NCBI RefSeq assembly: GCF_047238345.1
Contig: NZ_JBDFMQ010000001.1
Span: 3,286,001 to 3,350,000, forward strand
Direction: 5' to 3'
DNA length: 64,000 bases
Source of the DNA: Shouchella sp047238345
GTDB taxonomy: Bacteria > Bacillota > Bacilli > Bacillales > Bacillaceae_D
The translations under genes were made by a program, and so were the position numbers. Under the pieces are notes generated by a model. It searched no databases. It had not been told where the DNA came from and worked only from the letters and a program-made list of their open reading frames with translations. Positions 16,503 to 24,621 of the stretch are shown here, in pieces. Within the stretch, counting starts at the first letter, position 1; every line of letters starts with the position of its first letter.

Positions 16503-17847
16503 ATGCTTTTTCTTCGATTTGAACACCAAATGAAGCGAGCAATTCAAAGAAAGATGGACACGTTTTCGATACACACCCAGGATCGGTTAGTTCAATTCCC
16601 GCAATTTTTGTACCGATTAAGGCAAGCGACATGGCCACACGATGGTCATCATACGTATCCAGTTTTGCGGCTTTCGGCGTTCCTGGAAATACTTTTAATC
16701 CATCATTGTACTCTTCTACTTGAATCCCTAACGTCTTTAACGAATCTGCAATTACCTTAATTCGATTCGATTCGTGGTAGCGAATGTGTTCTACTTCTGA
16801 AATCGTAATTGGTCCATCAGCAAAAGGCGCAAGCGCAGCAAGGGTTAATGTTTGGTCGGACATTTCACGCATGGAAACGTCGAAGCCACCTTTTAACTGC
16901 TTCGGTCCTTGCACTTCAACGTACGATTCCCCTCTTATAACGGTGCAGCCCATTTTTTCTAAAATCGTTAAAAAACCAATATCAGGCTGTTTCGTTTCAG
17001 CAGTTACATTTGTTACGCGTACACGACCTTCGTTAAGTGCCGCCAATGCGAAAAAGTAACAGGCTGTCGAAGCATCTGCCTCCAGTGTGAGCGATTGAGG
17101 CCTGTAAGTAGATGGGGAGACCTTCATTGTCTTCAATGCTTCATCATACGAAACAGTTGCGCCAAATGCCTCCATTAAATCGAGGGTTAAGCGAACATAC
17201 GCATGCTGGACAATATGGTCGGTAATCGTAATTTGTAACGGCGACTGAAAATAGGGTCCTGCAATCAACAAGCCACTAATGTATTGACTTGAAATCTTTC
17301 CAGACAAGTCTACATTTCCCCCTTTAAGTGGCTTCCCTTTAATTTGTAGCGGATAGTGCCCCTCTTTTTCAAGGTGAGTAATTTCCCCACCAAGTGCTCG
17401 AAGCGCATCAATTAAAGGAGCAACAGGACGCTTCGTCATGCTTTCACTCGCTTCAATCGTCCATTCTCCTTGCGCCGCAGTTACAAGACTTCCGGGTAAA
17501 AAGCGGGCAACGGTTCCAGCAGCACCAATATAGAGATCATTACTCTTCCACTTTTGCCCTGTTCCATGAACGGAAGCTTCATCTCCATTCACGACAATAT
17601 CAACACCCATTTTCTTTAAAGCATCAATGCACCAATACGCATCATCGCTACGCAAAAATCCTTTTAATGTCGACGTTCCCTCTGCTAACGCACTCATGAT
17701 GAATGCTCGATTCGTTAAACTTTTGCTTCCAGGGATTGTCACTTCTCCGTCAATGACACGTTCACCTGGACCGACTATGACGCTATGTATCCCTTTCAAA
17801 GGCGTCCACGGACTTCTCGCTCGTTGATCAACATGACCATTCTTCAC
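16501..17847 (-). CDS. aroA: EPSP synthase (3-phosphoshikimate 1-carboxyvinyltransferase), divergent type
   Basis: 448 residues. The reaction is shikimate-3-phosphate + PEP to EPSP in the shikimate pathway. Motifs include IPGSKSLTNRAFIMSALAEG at 38-57, the SSQYISGLLIAGP region, ADASTACYFFALAAL, and DDHRVAMSLAL near the C-terminus. The PEP-loop motif is GAAGTVARF (108-116) instead of the usual GNAGTAMR or GNSGTTAR, so the Asn of E. coli position 94 is Ala. GTG 17847 has AAAGGAG eight bases upstream. It stands alone, not in an aro operon, divergent from a LysR gene. Confidence 0.9.
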   Translation of the reverse strand: MKNGHVDQRARSPWTPLKGIHSVIVGPGERVIDGEVTIPGSKSLTNRAFIMSALAEGTSTLKGFLRSDDAYWCIDALKKMGVDIVVNGDEASVHGTGQKWKSNDLYIGAAGTVARFLPGSLVTAAQGEWTIEASESMTKRPVAPLIDALRALGGEITHLEKEGHYPLQIKGKPLKGGNVDLSGKISSQYISGLLIAGPYFQSPLQITITDHIVQHAYVRLTLDLMEAFGATVSYDEALKTMKVSPSTYRPQSLTLEADASTACYFFALAALNEGRVRVTNVTAETKQPDIGFLTILEKMGCTVIRGESYVEVQGPKQLKGGFDVSMREMSDQTLTLAALAPFADGPITISEVEHIRYHESNRIKVIADSLKTLGIQVEEYNDGLKVFPGTPKAAKLDTYDDHRVAMSLALIGTKIAGIELTDPGCVSKTCPSFFELLASFGVQIEEKA

Positions 17848-17936
17848 GTAATCATCTCCTTTATTCCATTCTACTTCCCTTTATGTTATAAGTTAAATAA
17901 ATTATATCATCATCAGACATAAGTGAGGATTATAAC

Positions 17937-18815
17937 ATGAAAATGGACGCCTACTATCTCTTTTATATCACCGCAATAGAGCGCAATTTCAGTAAAGCTG
18001 CCAAACGATTATACGTCACCCAACCTAGCGTCAGTCAAAGTATCGCACAATTAGAAGCACGACTTCAAACACAGCTTTTCCAACGCCAGTCTAAGGGCGT
18101 ATCTCTTACAAAGGAAGGACAACTGCTATTCCAACAACTTGAACCCGCCTTCCAACTTATTCAACAAGCAGAAATAAACCTAAATGAAAGACGTCATCTA
18201 AAGCATGGTTCTGTCGCGATTGGTGCAAGTGATTCTGCATGCAAGCATCTTTTATTACCAACCGTTCAATCATTCCAACACGAATTCCCAAATATACAAA
18301 TTAAACTGCAGCATGGTTCAACTCCACAATTAATAGAAAAATTACACCAAGGTGTCATCGATCTGGCATTAGTCCACATGCCAATTGATGAAGAAGCCTA
18401 TGCCATTCATGGCGTTTTTACCATTCATAGTACATTTGTAGTCGGCGAACGCTATCAATCGTTAGCTCGCGAACCTCAAACCATCGAAACCTTGGCTCAT
18501 TACCCTGTCTTGAGTTTTTCTCAACAGAGTCATGCAAGACACTATTTACATGAACTCTTTGCCACACATGGCGTGACCGTCACACCAGAAGTTGAAGTAG
18601 GGGCGATGGACGTCTTACTTGAGTGTGCTCGTATTGGAATGGGTGTGGCTTTTGTTACGAAAGAATTTGTTCAACAAGAGCTCAACGAGCACACCTTGTA
18701 TGAAGTTTCTTTAGCCGAACCACTAAAACCTCGACAAATCGGGATCGTCACTAGTAACCAAGCCCGACTCAGCCACGGTGCATCCATGTTTTTAAAGAAA
18801 CTTGAGCCACATTAA
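17937..18815 (+). CDS. LysR-family transcriptional regulator
   Basis: 292 residues with the N-terminal wHTH (FYITAIERNFSKAAKRLYVT, then SQSIAQLEARLQTQLFQR) and a C-terminal effector domain, of the CynR/CysB-like LysR layout. It diverges from aroA with 89 bp between starts; the AT-rich spacer carries GTTATAAGTTAAATAAATTA, a plausible LysR site. The butanediol dehydrogenase gene follows 73 bp downstream. Which neighbour it controls is unknown. Confidence 0.85.
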   Translation: MKMDAYYLFYITAIERNFSKAAKRLYVTQPSVSQSIAQLEARLQTQLFQRQSKGVSLTKEGQLLFQQLEPAFQLIQQAEINLNERRHLKHGSVAIGASDSACKHLLLPTVQSFQHEFPNIQIKLQHGSTPQLIEKLHQGVIDLALVHMPIDEEAYAIHGVFTIHSTFVVGERYQSLAREPQTIETLAHYPVLSFSQQSHARHYLHELFATHGVTVTPEVEVGAMDVLLECARIGMGVAFVTKEFVQQELNEHTLYEVSLAEPLKPRQIGIVTSNQARLSHGASMFLKKLEPH

Positions 18816-18888
18816 TAAAAGTACAAATGATCTTCATCTTTTCGGGCAAACTAACGAAGAAATTTTTTTAATTAAAAGGAGTGTTCGC

Positions 18889-19941
18889 ATGCGCGCAGCT
18901 GTATGGCATAATGCAAAAGATGTACGTGTAGAAGAAAACTGGGAAGTAAAAGAAGTCACTAACACTGACGTTAAGATAAAAGTTGCATGGGCAGGTATTT
19001 GCGGAAGCGATTTACACGAATACTTACATGGGCCCATTGTCATTCCAGCAAACGGACCAGACCCATTAACTGGTGACACGGCCCCACTCGTGATGGGCCA
19101 CGAGTTTGCAGGTATTATTGATGATGTCGGAAGCGATGTCTCCGACTTTAAAAAAGGCGACCGTGTCGTCGTAAATCCACTTTATACACATGGAGTAAAG
19201 CCACCGACCCTCGACCTTTATGACGGGTTTGCCTTTGCAGGTTTGGCAAGCGATGGCGGATTCGCTGACTATTGTGTCATCCCTGAGTCCATGGTTCAAA
19301 AGATTCCAGAGGGGATGACGTTAGAGGAAGGTGCACTTGTAGAGCCGATGGCCGTTACGGTTCAAGCATTAAAGGAAGCAGATTTTAAATTTGGACAAAC
19401 ATGTACGGTTTTTGGAGCTGGACCAATCGGCTTATGTACAATTATTGCTGCAAAGGCTGCTGGTGCCAGCAAAATCATTGTCTTTGATTTATCAGAAGAG
19501 CGATTAAAAAAAGCAACCGAAGTAGGCGCCACTCATGTGTTCAACTCTGGAAATGTTGACCCTGTTGAAGAGGTTAAAAAGATTGAACCAGAAGGTGTAG
19601 ATGCCAGTTTTGAAGTAGCAGGTGTTGGTGTTACCCTAAACCAAGCGATCCACACAGCAAAATCTCGCGGAACCGTTGTAATCGTCTCTATTTTTACGAA
19701 AGGTGTAGAAATTAAACCAATGGATCTTACTGTATCCGGGGTGAAAATTACGTCTTCTCTTGCTTACGAGCCGGAGGTCTTCCAGCGTACCATTGACTCC
19801 ATCGCTGCTGGTTCCCTTGATGTCAAAGGCGTCATTACCGATCACATTGAACTTGAAGCCATTGTAACTGATGGATTTGAACGCCTTTCAGAAGACAAAT
19901 CACAAGCAAAAATCCTCGTAAAACTGAGCGGCGAATCTTAA
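18889..19941 (+). CDS. bdhA: Zinc-dependent 2,3-butanediol dehydrogenase
   Basis: 350 residues from ATG 18889 (AAAAGGAG upstream). It matches Bacillus BdhA/YdjL along its length: catalytic zinc ligands in GICGSDLHEYL and GHEFAG, the Rossmann motif GAGPIGLCT, and ALVEPMAVTVQA. The protein interconverts acetoin and 2,3-butanediol with NADH. It lacks the usual four-cysteine structural-zinc lobe seen in yeast ADH, as BdhA does. Confident at family level; strict butanediol specificity is inferred. Confidence 0.85.
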   Translation: MRAAVWHNAKDVRVEENWEVKEVTNTDVKIKVAWAGICGSDLHEYLHGPIVIPANGPDPLTGDTAPLVMGHEFAGIIDDVGSDVSDFKKGDRVVVNPLYTHGVKPPTLDLYDGFAFAGLASDGGFADYCVIPESMVQKIPEGMTLEEGALVEPMAVTVQALKEADFKFGQTCTVFGAGPIGLCTIIAAKAAGASKIIVFDLSEERLKKATEVGATHVFNSGNVDPVEEVKKIEPEGVDASFEVAGVGVTLNQAIHTAKSRGTVVIVSIFTKGVEIKPMDLTVSGVKITSSLAYEPEVFQRTIDSIAAGSLDVKGVITDHIELEAIVTDGFERLSEDKSQAKILVKLSGES

Positions 19942-19954
19942 CATGTATTGAGTG

Positions 19955-19981
19955 AACTGGGTGTAGGTCACCCAGTTTTTT
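19955..19981 (+). terminator. Terminator of bdhA
   Basis: Perfect stem AACTGGGTG / CACCCAGTT followed by TTTT. Confidence 0.9.
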
Positions 19982-20043
19982 GACAATCCATGTTTATTGC
20001 CCCATTAAAAAAGGTAAAGAGGGGCAATAGGAGGCGATAAACG

Positions 20044-20283
20044 ATGGAATCAACACAACAAAAGAAACAATCAACTGGAACTGGGTCCCTTGTTTTTGGT
20101 ATTTTATCTTTACTTATCCCATATATCGGACTAATCCTTGGCATTGTGGCTGTTGTGATGGCATCAGGCGTAAATACAGGGATGGCAATGGGCGGGAAAG
20201 TCACAGGGATCATTGGCATCGTCTATAACGGTCTTATGTTGCTTTTACTTGCTGCAGGCGTCTTTGTACTTTTTAGCTTTTAA
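20044..20283 (+). CDS. DUF4190-like small membrane protein
   Basis: 79 residues: a polar Gln/Thr-rich N-terminus, then two long Gly-rich helices with SLVFGILSLLIPYIGLILGI, the usual DUF4190 pattern. AGGAGGCG precedes ATG. No known function. Confidence 0.6.
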   Translation: MESTQQKKQSTGTGSLVFGILSLLIPYIGLILGIVAVVMASGVNTGMAMGGKVTGIIGIVYNGLMLLLLAAGVFVLFSF

Positions 20284-20331
20284 ATCGACCTAAACACATA
20301 AAACGAGGAACAAACGAGGAGGAAAACAATC

Positions 20332-20583
20332 ATGATGAGTTTTATTTGGAGTTTAATTATTGGTGGCCTTATTGGGTGGGCTGCAGGTGCGATTACTGGA
20401 AAAGGTGTCCCATTCGGCATTATCGGGAATATCATTGCTGGTTTTATCGGAGCGAACATCGGAACATGGCTCCTAGGAAGCTGGGGTCTTAGTATTGGCG
20501 GATTTGCCATCTTCCCTGCTCTTATTGGTGCAATTATTCTAGTCTTAATTGTCAGCCTCGTGCTACGAGCATTTAAATCATAA
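20332..20583 (+). CDS. GlsB/YeaQ/YmgE-family membrane protein
   Basis: 83 residues with three Gly-rich helices: IWSLIIGGLIGWAAGAITGK, then FGIIGNIIAGFIGANIGTWL. This is the transglycosylase-associated (YeaQ/YmgE) family, small stress-linked membrane proteins of unknown activity. GAGGAGG precedes the ATG pair (ATGATG). Confidence 0.8.
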   Translation: MMSFIWSLIIGGLIGWAAGAITGKGVPFGIIGNIIAGFIGANIGTWLLGSWGLSIGGFAIFPALIGAIILVLIVSLVLRAFKS

Positions 20584-20590
20584 GTAAAGC

Positions 20591-20620
20591 AAGACGCCTA
20601 TTCGATTGGGCGTCTTTTTT
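20591..20620 (+). terminator. Terminator
   Basis: Stem AAGACGCC / GGGCGTCTT followed by TTTTT after the GlsB-like gene. Confidence 0.9.
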
Positions 20621-20757
20621 ATATAGGCCATAAGGTATTAAGCTATGACTAAAGCATCAACGTTAAACTCACTGTCTTTCGTAATTAAATGTTTCAAACT
20701 TCCTTTTTAAGGTAAAAGAAGCAGTAGATAGAAAATTCTTGAAGATAGGGTGAGTCG

Positions 20758-21621
20758 ATGAAAAAGACATGGCTAGTTGCGTTATGCAGCACAACCGTCC
20801 TTTTAGCTGCTTGTATGGACGGAGAAGATGAAAACACAGACGAAAACGCAAACGGCAATGCGGAGACAGAAGAGACAACCGATCAAGCTGCAGAGGACGA
20901 TGAGTTAACAGCTGAAGACATTCTGCAAGAAGCGATTGCACTTTACGATGGGTTAGAAGGTCTATATATGGAGACGGTTGGTGAAGGAGACTTCGACTTT
21001 AGTATAGACGAAGAAGACATAGAAGATGAAATTGATGAAGAAGCAAATTCAACTGAGCTTGGTTTAGAAATGAACATCCGCCAATGGACATTCGTTGACA
21101 GGGATGACTTCTACGATCGTTCCGAACAAGAAATGATTATGAATATGGAAACAGACAGTGAAGCAAACACTGAAGAAAGGATTTCGTATAGCTTCACGGA
21201 CTACGATGATCCTGCATATGCGATTATGTACGATGAAGGCGACGACGAAGCCATCCGCGTTGAACGTGATCTTGACTTTGACTTTTCACAAATGGCGCAG
21301 CGTTATGAAGATCTACTCGAAAATGCAGATGAACTGACGCTTGTAGGAGAAGAAGAAGTGAACGGCTATCAAACGTATCACGTTGAAGCAGAAATGGACG
21401 GCGAAACAATGGCGTTCTACTTCGATCAAGACACGTATTTTTCGGTTCGAGATGAAATTGTAGGCGGAAACGACGACATGGACACAACCCTCGATGGCGG
21501 TTTTCAAGCAGAAGATGACGTCATTGACTACGAATTAAATCCAGAGTTTGATGAATCACTTTTCCAAGCACCTGATGATATGGAAGTAACAGATGGCGAC
21601 ATAAGCGATACGATTGGCTAA
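20758..21621 (+). CDS. Acidic LolA-fold lipoprotein (DUF6612-like)
   Basis: 287 residues. A type II signal peptide ends in LLAAC with the lipidated Cys19. An extremely acidic linker (about 21-55) leads into a domain with NGYQTYHVEAEMDGETMAFYF, typical of DUF6612/LolA-like extracytoplasmic proteins. It faces the outside of the membrane; such proteins may bind lipids or hydrophobic ligands. The acidity fits an alkaliphile or halotolerant host. A related domain occurs in the sortase substrate at 22695-23600. Confidence 0.75.
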   Translation: MKKTWLVALCSTTVLLAACMDGEDENTDENANGNAETEETTDQAAEDDELTAEDILQEAIALYDGLEGLYMETVGEGDFDFSIDEEDIEDEIDEEANSTELGLEMNIRQWTFVDRDDFYDRSEQEMIMNMETDSEANTEERISYSFTDYDDPAYAIMYDEGDDEAIRVERDLDFDFSQMAQRYEDLLENADELTLVGEEEVNGYQTYHVEAEMDGETMAFYFDQDTYFSVRDEIVGGNDDMDTTLDGGFQAEDDVIDYELNPEFDESLFQAPDDMEVTDGDISDTIG

Positions 21622-21635
21622 TCTCAGCATAAAGC

Positions 21636-21667
21636 AAAGAGCTTCTCACATATAGTGGAGCTCTTTT
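21636..21667 (+). terminator. Terminator of the lipoprotein gene
   Basis: Stem AAAGAGCTTCTCAC / GTGGAGCTCTTT with a short T run. Confidence 0.8.
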
Positions 21668-21694
21668 CAATCTTTCAAAAAGGGTGACAATCTT

Positions 21695-21994
21695 ATGAGC
21701 ACAGGTTTTTTTGAGTTCTTCACAGGAATTCCAGTTTTATTAACGATTGGATTAACCCTCTTTTTGCTTTTCAACCGCAAAACCACTTCCTTTTACATTT
21801 GCGGTGCCATCCTATTTGCATCTGCGCTACTTGTATATGTTTCAACCGCACTTTCCCTAAGACTGTTTGACCACAATGAAGGTGCCGGTCCCATGTTTGG
21901 CGCGGTTTATTCAGGGGCGATCGCGATCTCCGCAAGCTTTGTCATGATTATTATTGGAATCATTCTTGGGGTCGTACGCAACAGAAGTTCGTAA
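21695..21994 (+). CDS. Three-helix membrane protein
   Basis: 99 residues with hydrophobic segments near 5-25, 32-53 and 66-93, then VVRNRSS. AAAAAGGGTG lies ahead of the ATG. Family not recognised. Confidence 0.55.
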   Translation: MSTGFFEFFTGIPVLLTIGLTLFLLFNRKTTSFYICGAILFASALLVYVSTALSLRLFDHNEGAGPMFGAVYSGAIAISASFVMIIIGIILGVVRNRSS

Positions 21995-22093
21995 AATCGT
22001 TGCGTTCGATTAGAATCTCGTTTCGTTTATACCACAGCGTACTACTTGGACATAACTCAACAGTTACCTTCACATCACGTCTGAAGCTTTTCT

Positions 22094-22210
22094 TTAATTT
22101 GATTTCGCCAAGTAAACAAACTCACCCTGATTTAAATACACATCGATCGCTTCCCCATAATAACGTCTGTACACGGGTTCTTCTAACTTTTTTGTATCAA
22201 AACAAATCAC
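22094..22210 (-). CDS. Possible 38-residue gene or gene remnant
   Basis: GTG 22210 opens a frame with protein-like content (CFDTKKLEEPVYRRYYGEA...). It has no well-spaced ribosome site, and stops lie in frame upstream. It may be the C-terminal relic of a decayed gene. Apart from this, 21995-22317 shows nothing. Confidence 0.25.
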   Translation of the reverse strand: MICFDTKKLEEPVYRRYYGEAIDVYLNQGEFVYLAKSN

Positions 22211-22317
22211 TTCCCTTTATTTCAGAAACAATGTTGATTCACAGTGTATTACTTTTCATTCAAAAGCTTTTGATATTCTGGATTTTTCTCAGATTCTAAA
22301 TTGACGAACAGACATAG

Positions 22318-22348
22318 TTGACACTTATTCAGTTTACAAATAAACTGA
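22318..22348 (+). promoter_or_regulatory. Operator-overlapped promoter, twin of the mhq site
   Basis: TTGACA (22318-22323), 17 bp, TAAACT (22341-22346). The palindrome TCAGTTTA-CAAA-TAAACTGA (22329-22348) covers the spacer and the -10, as at 187-202, where the core is AGTTTAC-AG-GTAAACT with the same -10 TAAACT. The same repressor probably binds both. Confidence 0.65.
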
Positions 22349-22357
22349 TTTTATGAT

Positions 22358-22633
22358 AGACAATCGTTAGAGGCATGGAATAATAAAGCTGCTGGAATTG
22401 TCAGTTATGGTGCAGCTGGCGGGGCAAGGGCAGTCGAGCACCTTAGAGGAATATTAGGGGAACTTATGATAGCAGATGTACGGACACACCCAACGTTATC
22501 AATGTTCACAGATTTTGAAAGCCTTGCAACCTTTAAGCCGCAAGACCTCCATAAGCCAAATGTAAATACGATGCTTGATCAAGTAAATAATTGGAGTGAA
22601 GCATTTAAGCCATTAAGAAACCAAACACCATAA
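22358..22633 (+). pseudogene. C-terminal fragment of an NADPH-dependent FMN reductase-type oxidoreductase
   Basis: An open frame of about 91 codons without a usable start. It encodes AWNNKAAGIVSYGAAGGARA and ends with an FTDFESLATFKPQDLHKP...WSEAFKPLR tail, the second half of the flavodoxin-fold NADPH-dependent FMN reductase/quinone reductase family (about 190 residues when complete). Only a dozen bases separate it from an intact repressible promoter, so a deletion apparently removed the 5' half and left promoter and terminator. Any translation product would lack the FMN phosphate loop. Confidence 0.75.
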
Positions 22634-22647
22634 TGGAAATAACCCAA

Positions 22648-22680
22648 AAGGATAGTCTCACGTATACGGAGACTATCCTT
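22648..22680. terminator. Bidirectional terminator
   Basis: Stem AAGGATAGTCTC / GAGACTATCCTT shared by the reductase remnant and the convergent wall-protein gene. Confidence 0.85.
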
Positions 22681-22694
22681 TGTTCAACAATCAA

Positions 22695-23600
22695 TTATGT
22701 CGTACGAATTCTTCTACGGTATAACGCGGATAATCCAAATCCACCTGCAGCAAGAGTCAAGCCACCCATTGCATATAGAAGATTATTGCTTGCTGTGTCT
22801 GGCATTGCACCGCCAGCATCAATGGGCTCAGCATTCTCCATTACTTCGTCAGGAACAACAATGGAATCAACACCATTAAAATTACTAACGGATTGCTCCA
22901 TGGCAATATGCATTTCTAAGCTTTCTTCGCCATCGTCAATCATCATTGTCATATCCATCATCATATCGGTCATATAGTACGTATCTTTTTCAATTGTCAT
23001 TTCGTAGTTTAAATCACTGATTTCAAAAGACTCAAGCAACGCTTCTCCACCTTGCATCTCTTCTTCCATCATTAACTCACCAAGAAGGTCATTTATCATT
23101 TCATTTAAATCTTCGCCATTCCCTTCGTAAGTTAGAAGATACGTATCTCCCTCATCACTAACACTCATATCTTCACCTAGCATTTCCGCTTGCTCACGTG
23201 TCGACGTTGCTTGAAGCAGTTCCATCATCTCATCACTGCTCATACCTTCAAAAACGTACCACTCACCGTCTGGTCCCTGCTCGTACATGCCATCCTCTGT
23301 CCAATAGAGTGTGGATTCTAAGTCCCCATCTGGTGTGCTAATCGTTGATACTTGATGCATGGCAAATGGATTCATGATGACATCTTCCATCGTATGTACC
23401 GAAAGAGTAATGTCTTCGCCAGACATTGGATCTGGCATCGTCATGTCCATCATTGTCTCACTAGAATAACTATCAAGACCTAACATCGCTTCATTTGACT
23501 GATGAATAATGTCAGCGGCGCTCTCTTCATTTGCAAAAGCATTTCCTGTAATTGCTACGACAAAGAAACTTGCTACTGTGACTGATGTTAATTTTTTCAT
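22695..23600 (-). CDS. Secreted LolA-fold protein with C-terminal sorting signal
   Basis: 301 residues. Signal peptide 1-23 (GNAFA/NEES), then a Met-, Asp- and Glu-rich DUF6612-like domain (HQSNEAMLGLDSYSSETMM...). The C-terminus has MPDTA at 266-270, a hydrophobic helix and RRRIR, the order of a cell-wall sorting signal. Class D sortases of Bacillus use LPDTA/LPNTA-type motifs; Met for Leu at position 1 is the only departure. The sortase gene is the next one upstream in the same orientation, with about 170 bp and a terminator between them. Confidence 0.7.
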   Translation of the reverse strand: MKKLTSVTVASFFVVAITGNAFANEESAADIIHQSNEAMLGLDSYSSETMMDMTMPDPMSGEDITLSVHTMEDVIMNPFAMHQVSTISTPDGDLESTLYWTEDGMYEQGPDGEWYVFEGMSSDEMMELLQATSTREQAEMLGEDMSVSDEGDTYLLTYEGNGEDLNEMINDLLGELMMEEEMQGGEALLESFEISDLNYEMTIEKDTYYMTDMMMDMTMMIDDGEESLEMHIAMEQSVSNFNGVDSIVVPDEVMENAEPIDAGGAMPDTASNNLLYAMGGLTLAAGGFGLSALYRRRIRTT

Positions 23601-23742
23601 ATGTACACTCCTAAATATAAGTTTTAGGAAGAACAGCTTTCTCTAGGCTGCTTGATAATCATGTTCGTCTTCTGCATTTCCTATATGTAGAAGTAGTTAC
23701 CCTGTCCCAACCAAATGAAACCGCTTTTCTTGAAAAAACTTC

Positions 23743-23777
23743 AAAAAAACCATGAAGATGGGATTTCCTCATGGTTA
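23743..23777 (-). terminator. Terminator of the sortase gene
   Basis: Minus-strand stem AACCATGA / TCATGGTT followed by TTTTT; it overlaps the sortase stop codon. Confidence 0.8.
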
Positions 23778-24431
23778 AATCGCTTCGCTATGGACGAGCT
23801 TAGACTCAATGATATAGCGGTCTGGCGCATCCCCTAGATATTGAAACGGGTAACAAGTTGTTAAGGTTAATGTGGGCTCATCTTTTTTGACAATAACCGT
23901 CAAATCGTCCGCATCCGTAATCCAAATCTTATTAATTTCATATTCGTACTTCATCCCCTGGTATTCAATCAGCATCCGATCGCCATCTTCAAGGTCACCT
24001 AGCTCCGAAAACACGGTATCCCGATGACCACTTAACACGGTGTGACCACCTTCATCTGGGTTTGTTGTCCACTGGCTTACGTATATGCCAACGCCTTGAC
24101 TCAACGTCCGATCATCAGTCCCCCAGTAGGTTTCATATGCTGTTTCCAGTCTCGGTATGTAGAGGCGTCCTACGGTATCACCAGGATCATAAAGATCAAG
24201 CTGGTCATTTGTAACGGGTTCCGATTTGTTAACATGGGTTTGAATGGATTCACTTATATCGTTTACAACACTTGTTTTTCCCTCAACTGGAGACGTGTCC
24301 ACTTCTTCTGCAGCAACCATGTCCTCAGACGGAATATGCTCAGTTGATTGAGTTCCATTCCACCATTGGTAAAAAAAGAAAACCGCTATCGCCAGTCCAA
24401 CGACAATAAACGAATTAAAAAGCTTTTTCAT
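23775..24431 (-). CDS. Class D sortase
   Basis: 218 residues. One N-terminal signal-anchor helix (8-22), an acidic linker, then the sortase domain with LYIPRLETAYETYWG, the catalytic His136 in LSGHRDTVF, Cys193 in TLTTCYPF and Arg205 in DRYIIES. The TLTTC and GHR forms fit class D. The enzyme cleaves a pentapeptide sorting signal and links the protein to peptidoglycan. The gene 5' of its terminator encodes a plausible MPDTA substrate. Confidence 0.9.
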   Translation of the reverse strand: MKKLFNSFIVVGLAIAVFFFYQWWNGTQSTEHIPSEDMVAAEEVDTSPVEGKTSVVNDISESIQTHVNKSEPVTNDQLDLYDPGDTVGRLYIPRLETAYETYWGTDDRTLSQGVGIYVSQWTTNPDEGGHTVLSGHRDTVFSELGDLEDGDRMLIEYQGMKYEYEINKIWITDADDLTVIVKKDEPTLTLTTCYPFQYLGDAPDRYIIESKLVHSEAI

Positions 24432-24545
24432 AAGATCTCCTTTCCGAAAAAAATCATTATTCTTACTTCTTTACCCGTATACATATTCAAATAATCGTTT
24501 CCTATGTAATCATGATACCAGACACGACAAAATAAACAAACAAAC

Positions 24546-24581
24546 AAAAGGCTTCCCTACCATATTGGTCAGAAGAAGCCT
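24546..24581 (-). terminator. Terminator of the NlpC/P60-like gene
   Basis: Minus-strand stem AGGCTTC / GAAGCCT with a long loop and TTTTGTTTG. Confidence 0.6.
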
Positions 24582-24621
24582 GATGAATAGATGTTTTGAA
24601 TCTACTAAAATCGGTTAAAGA

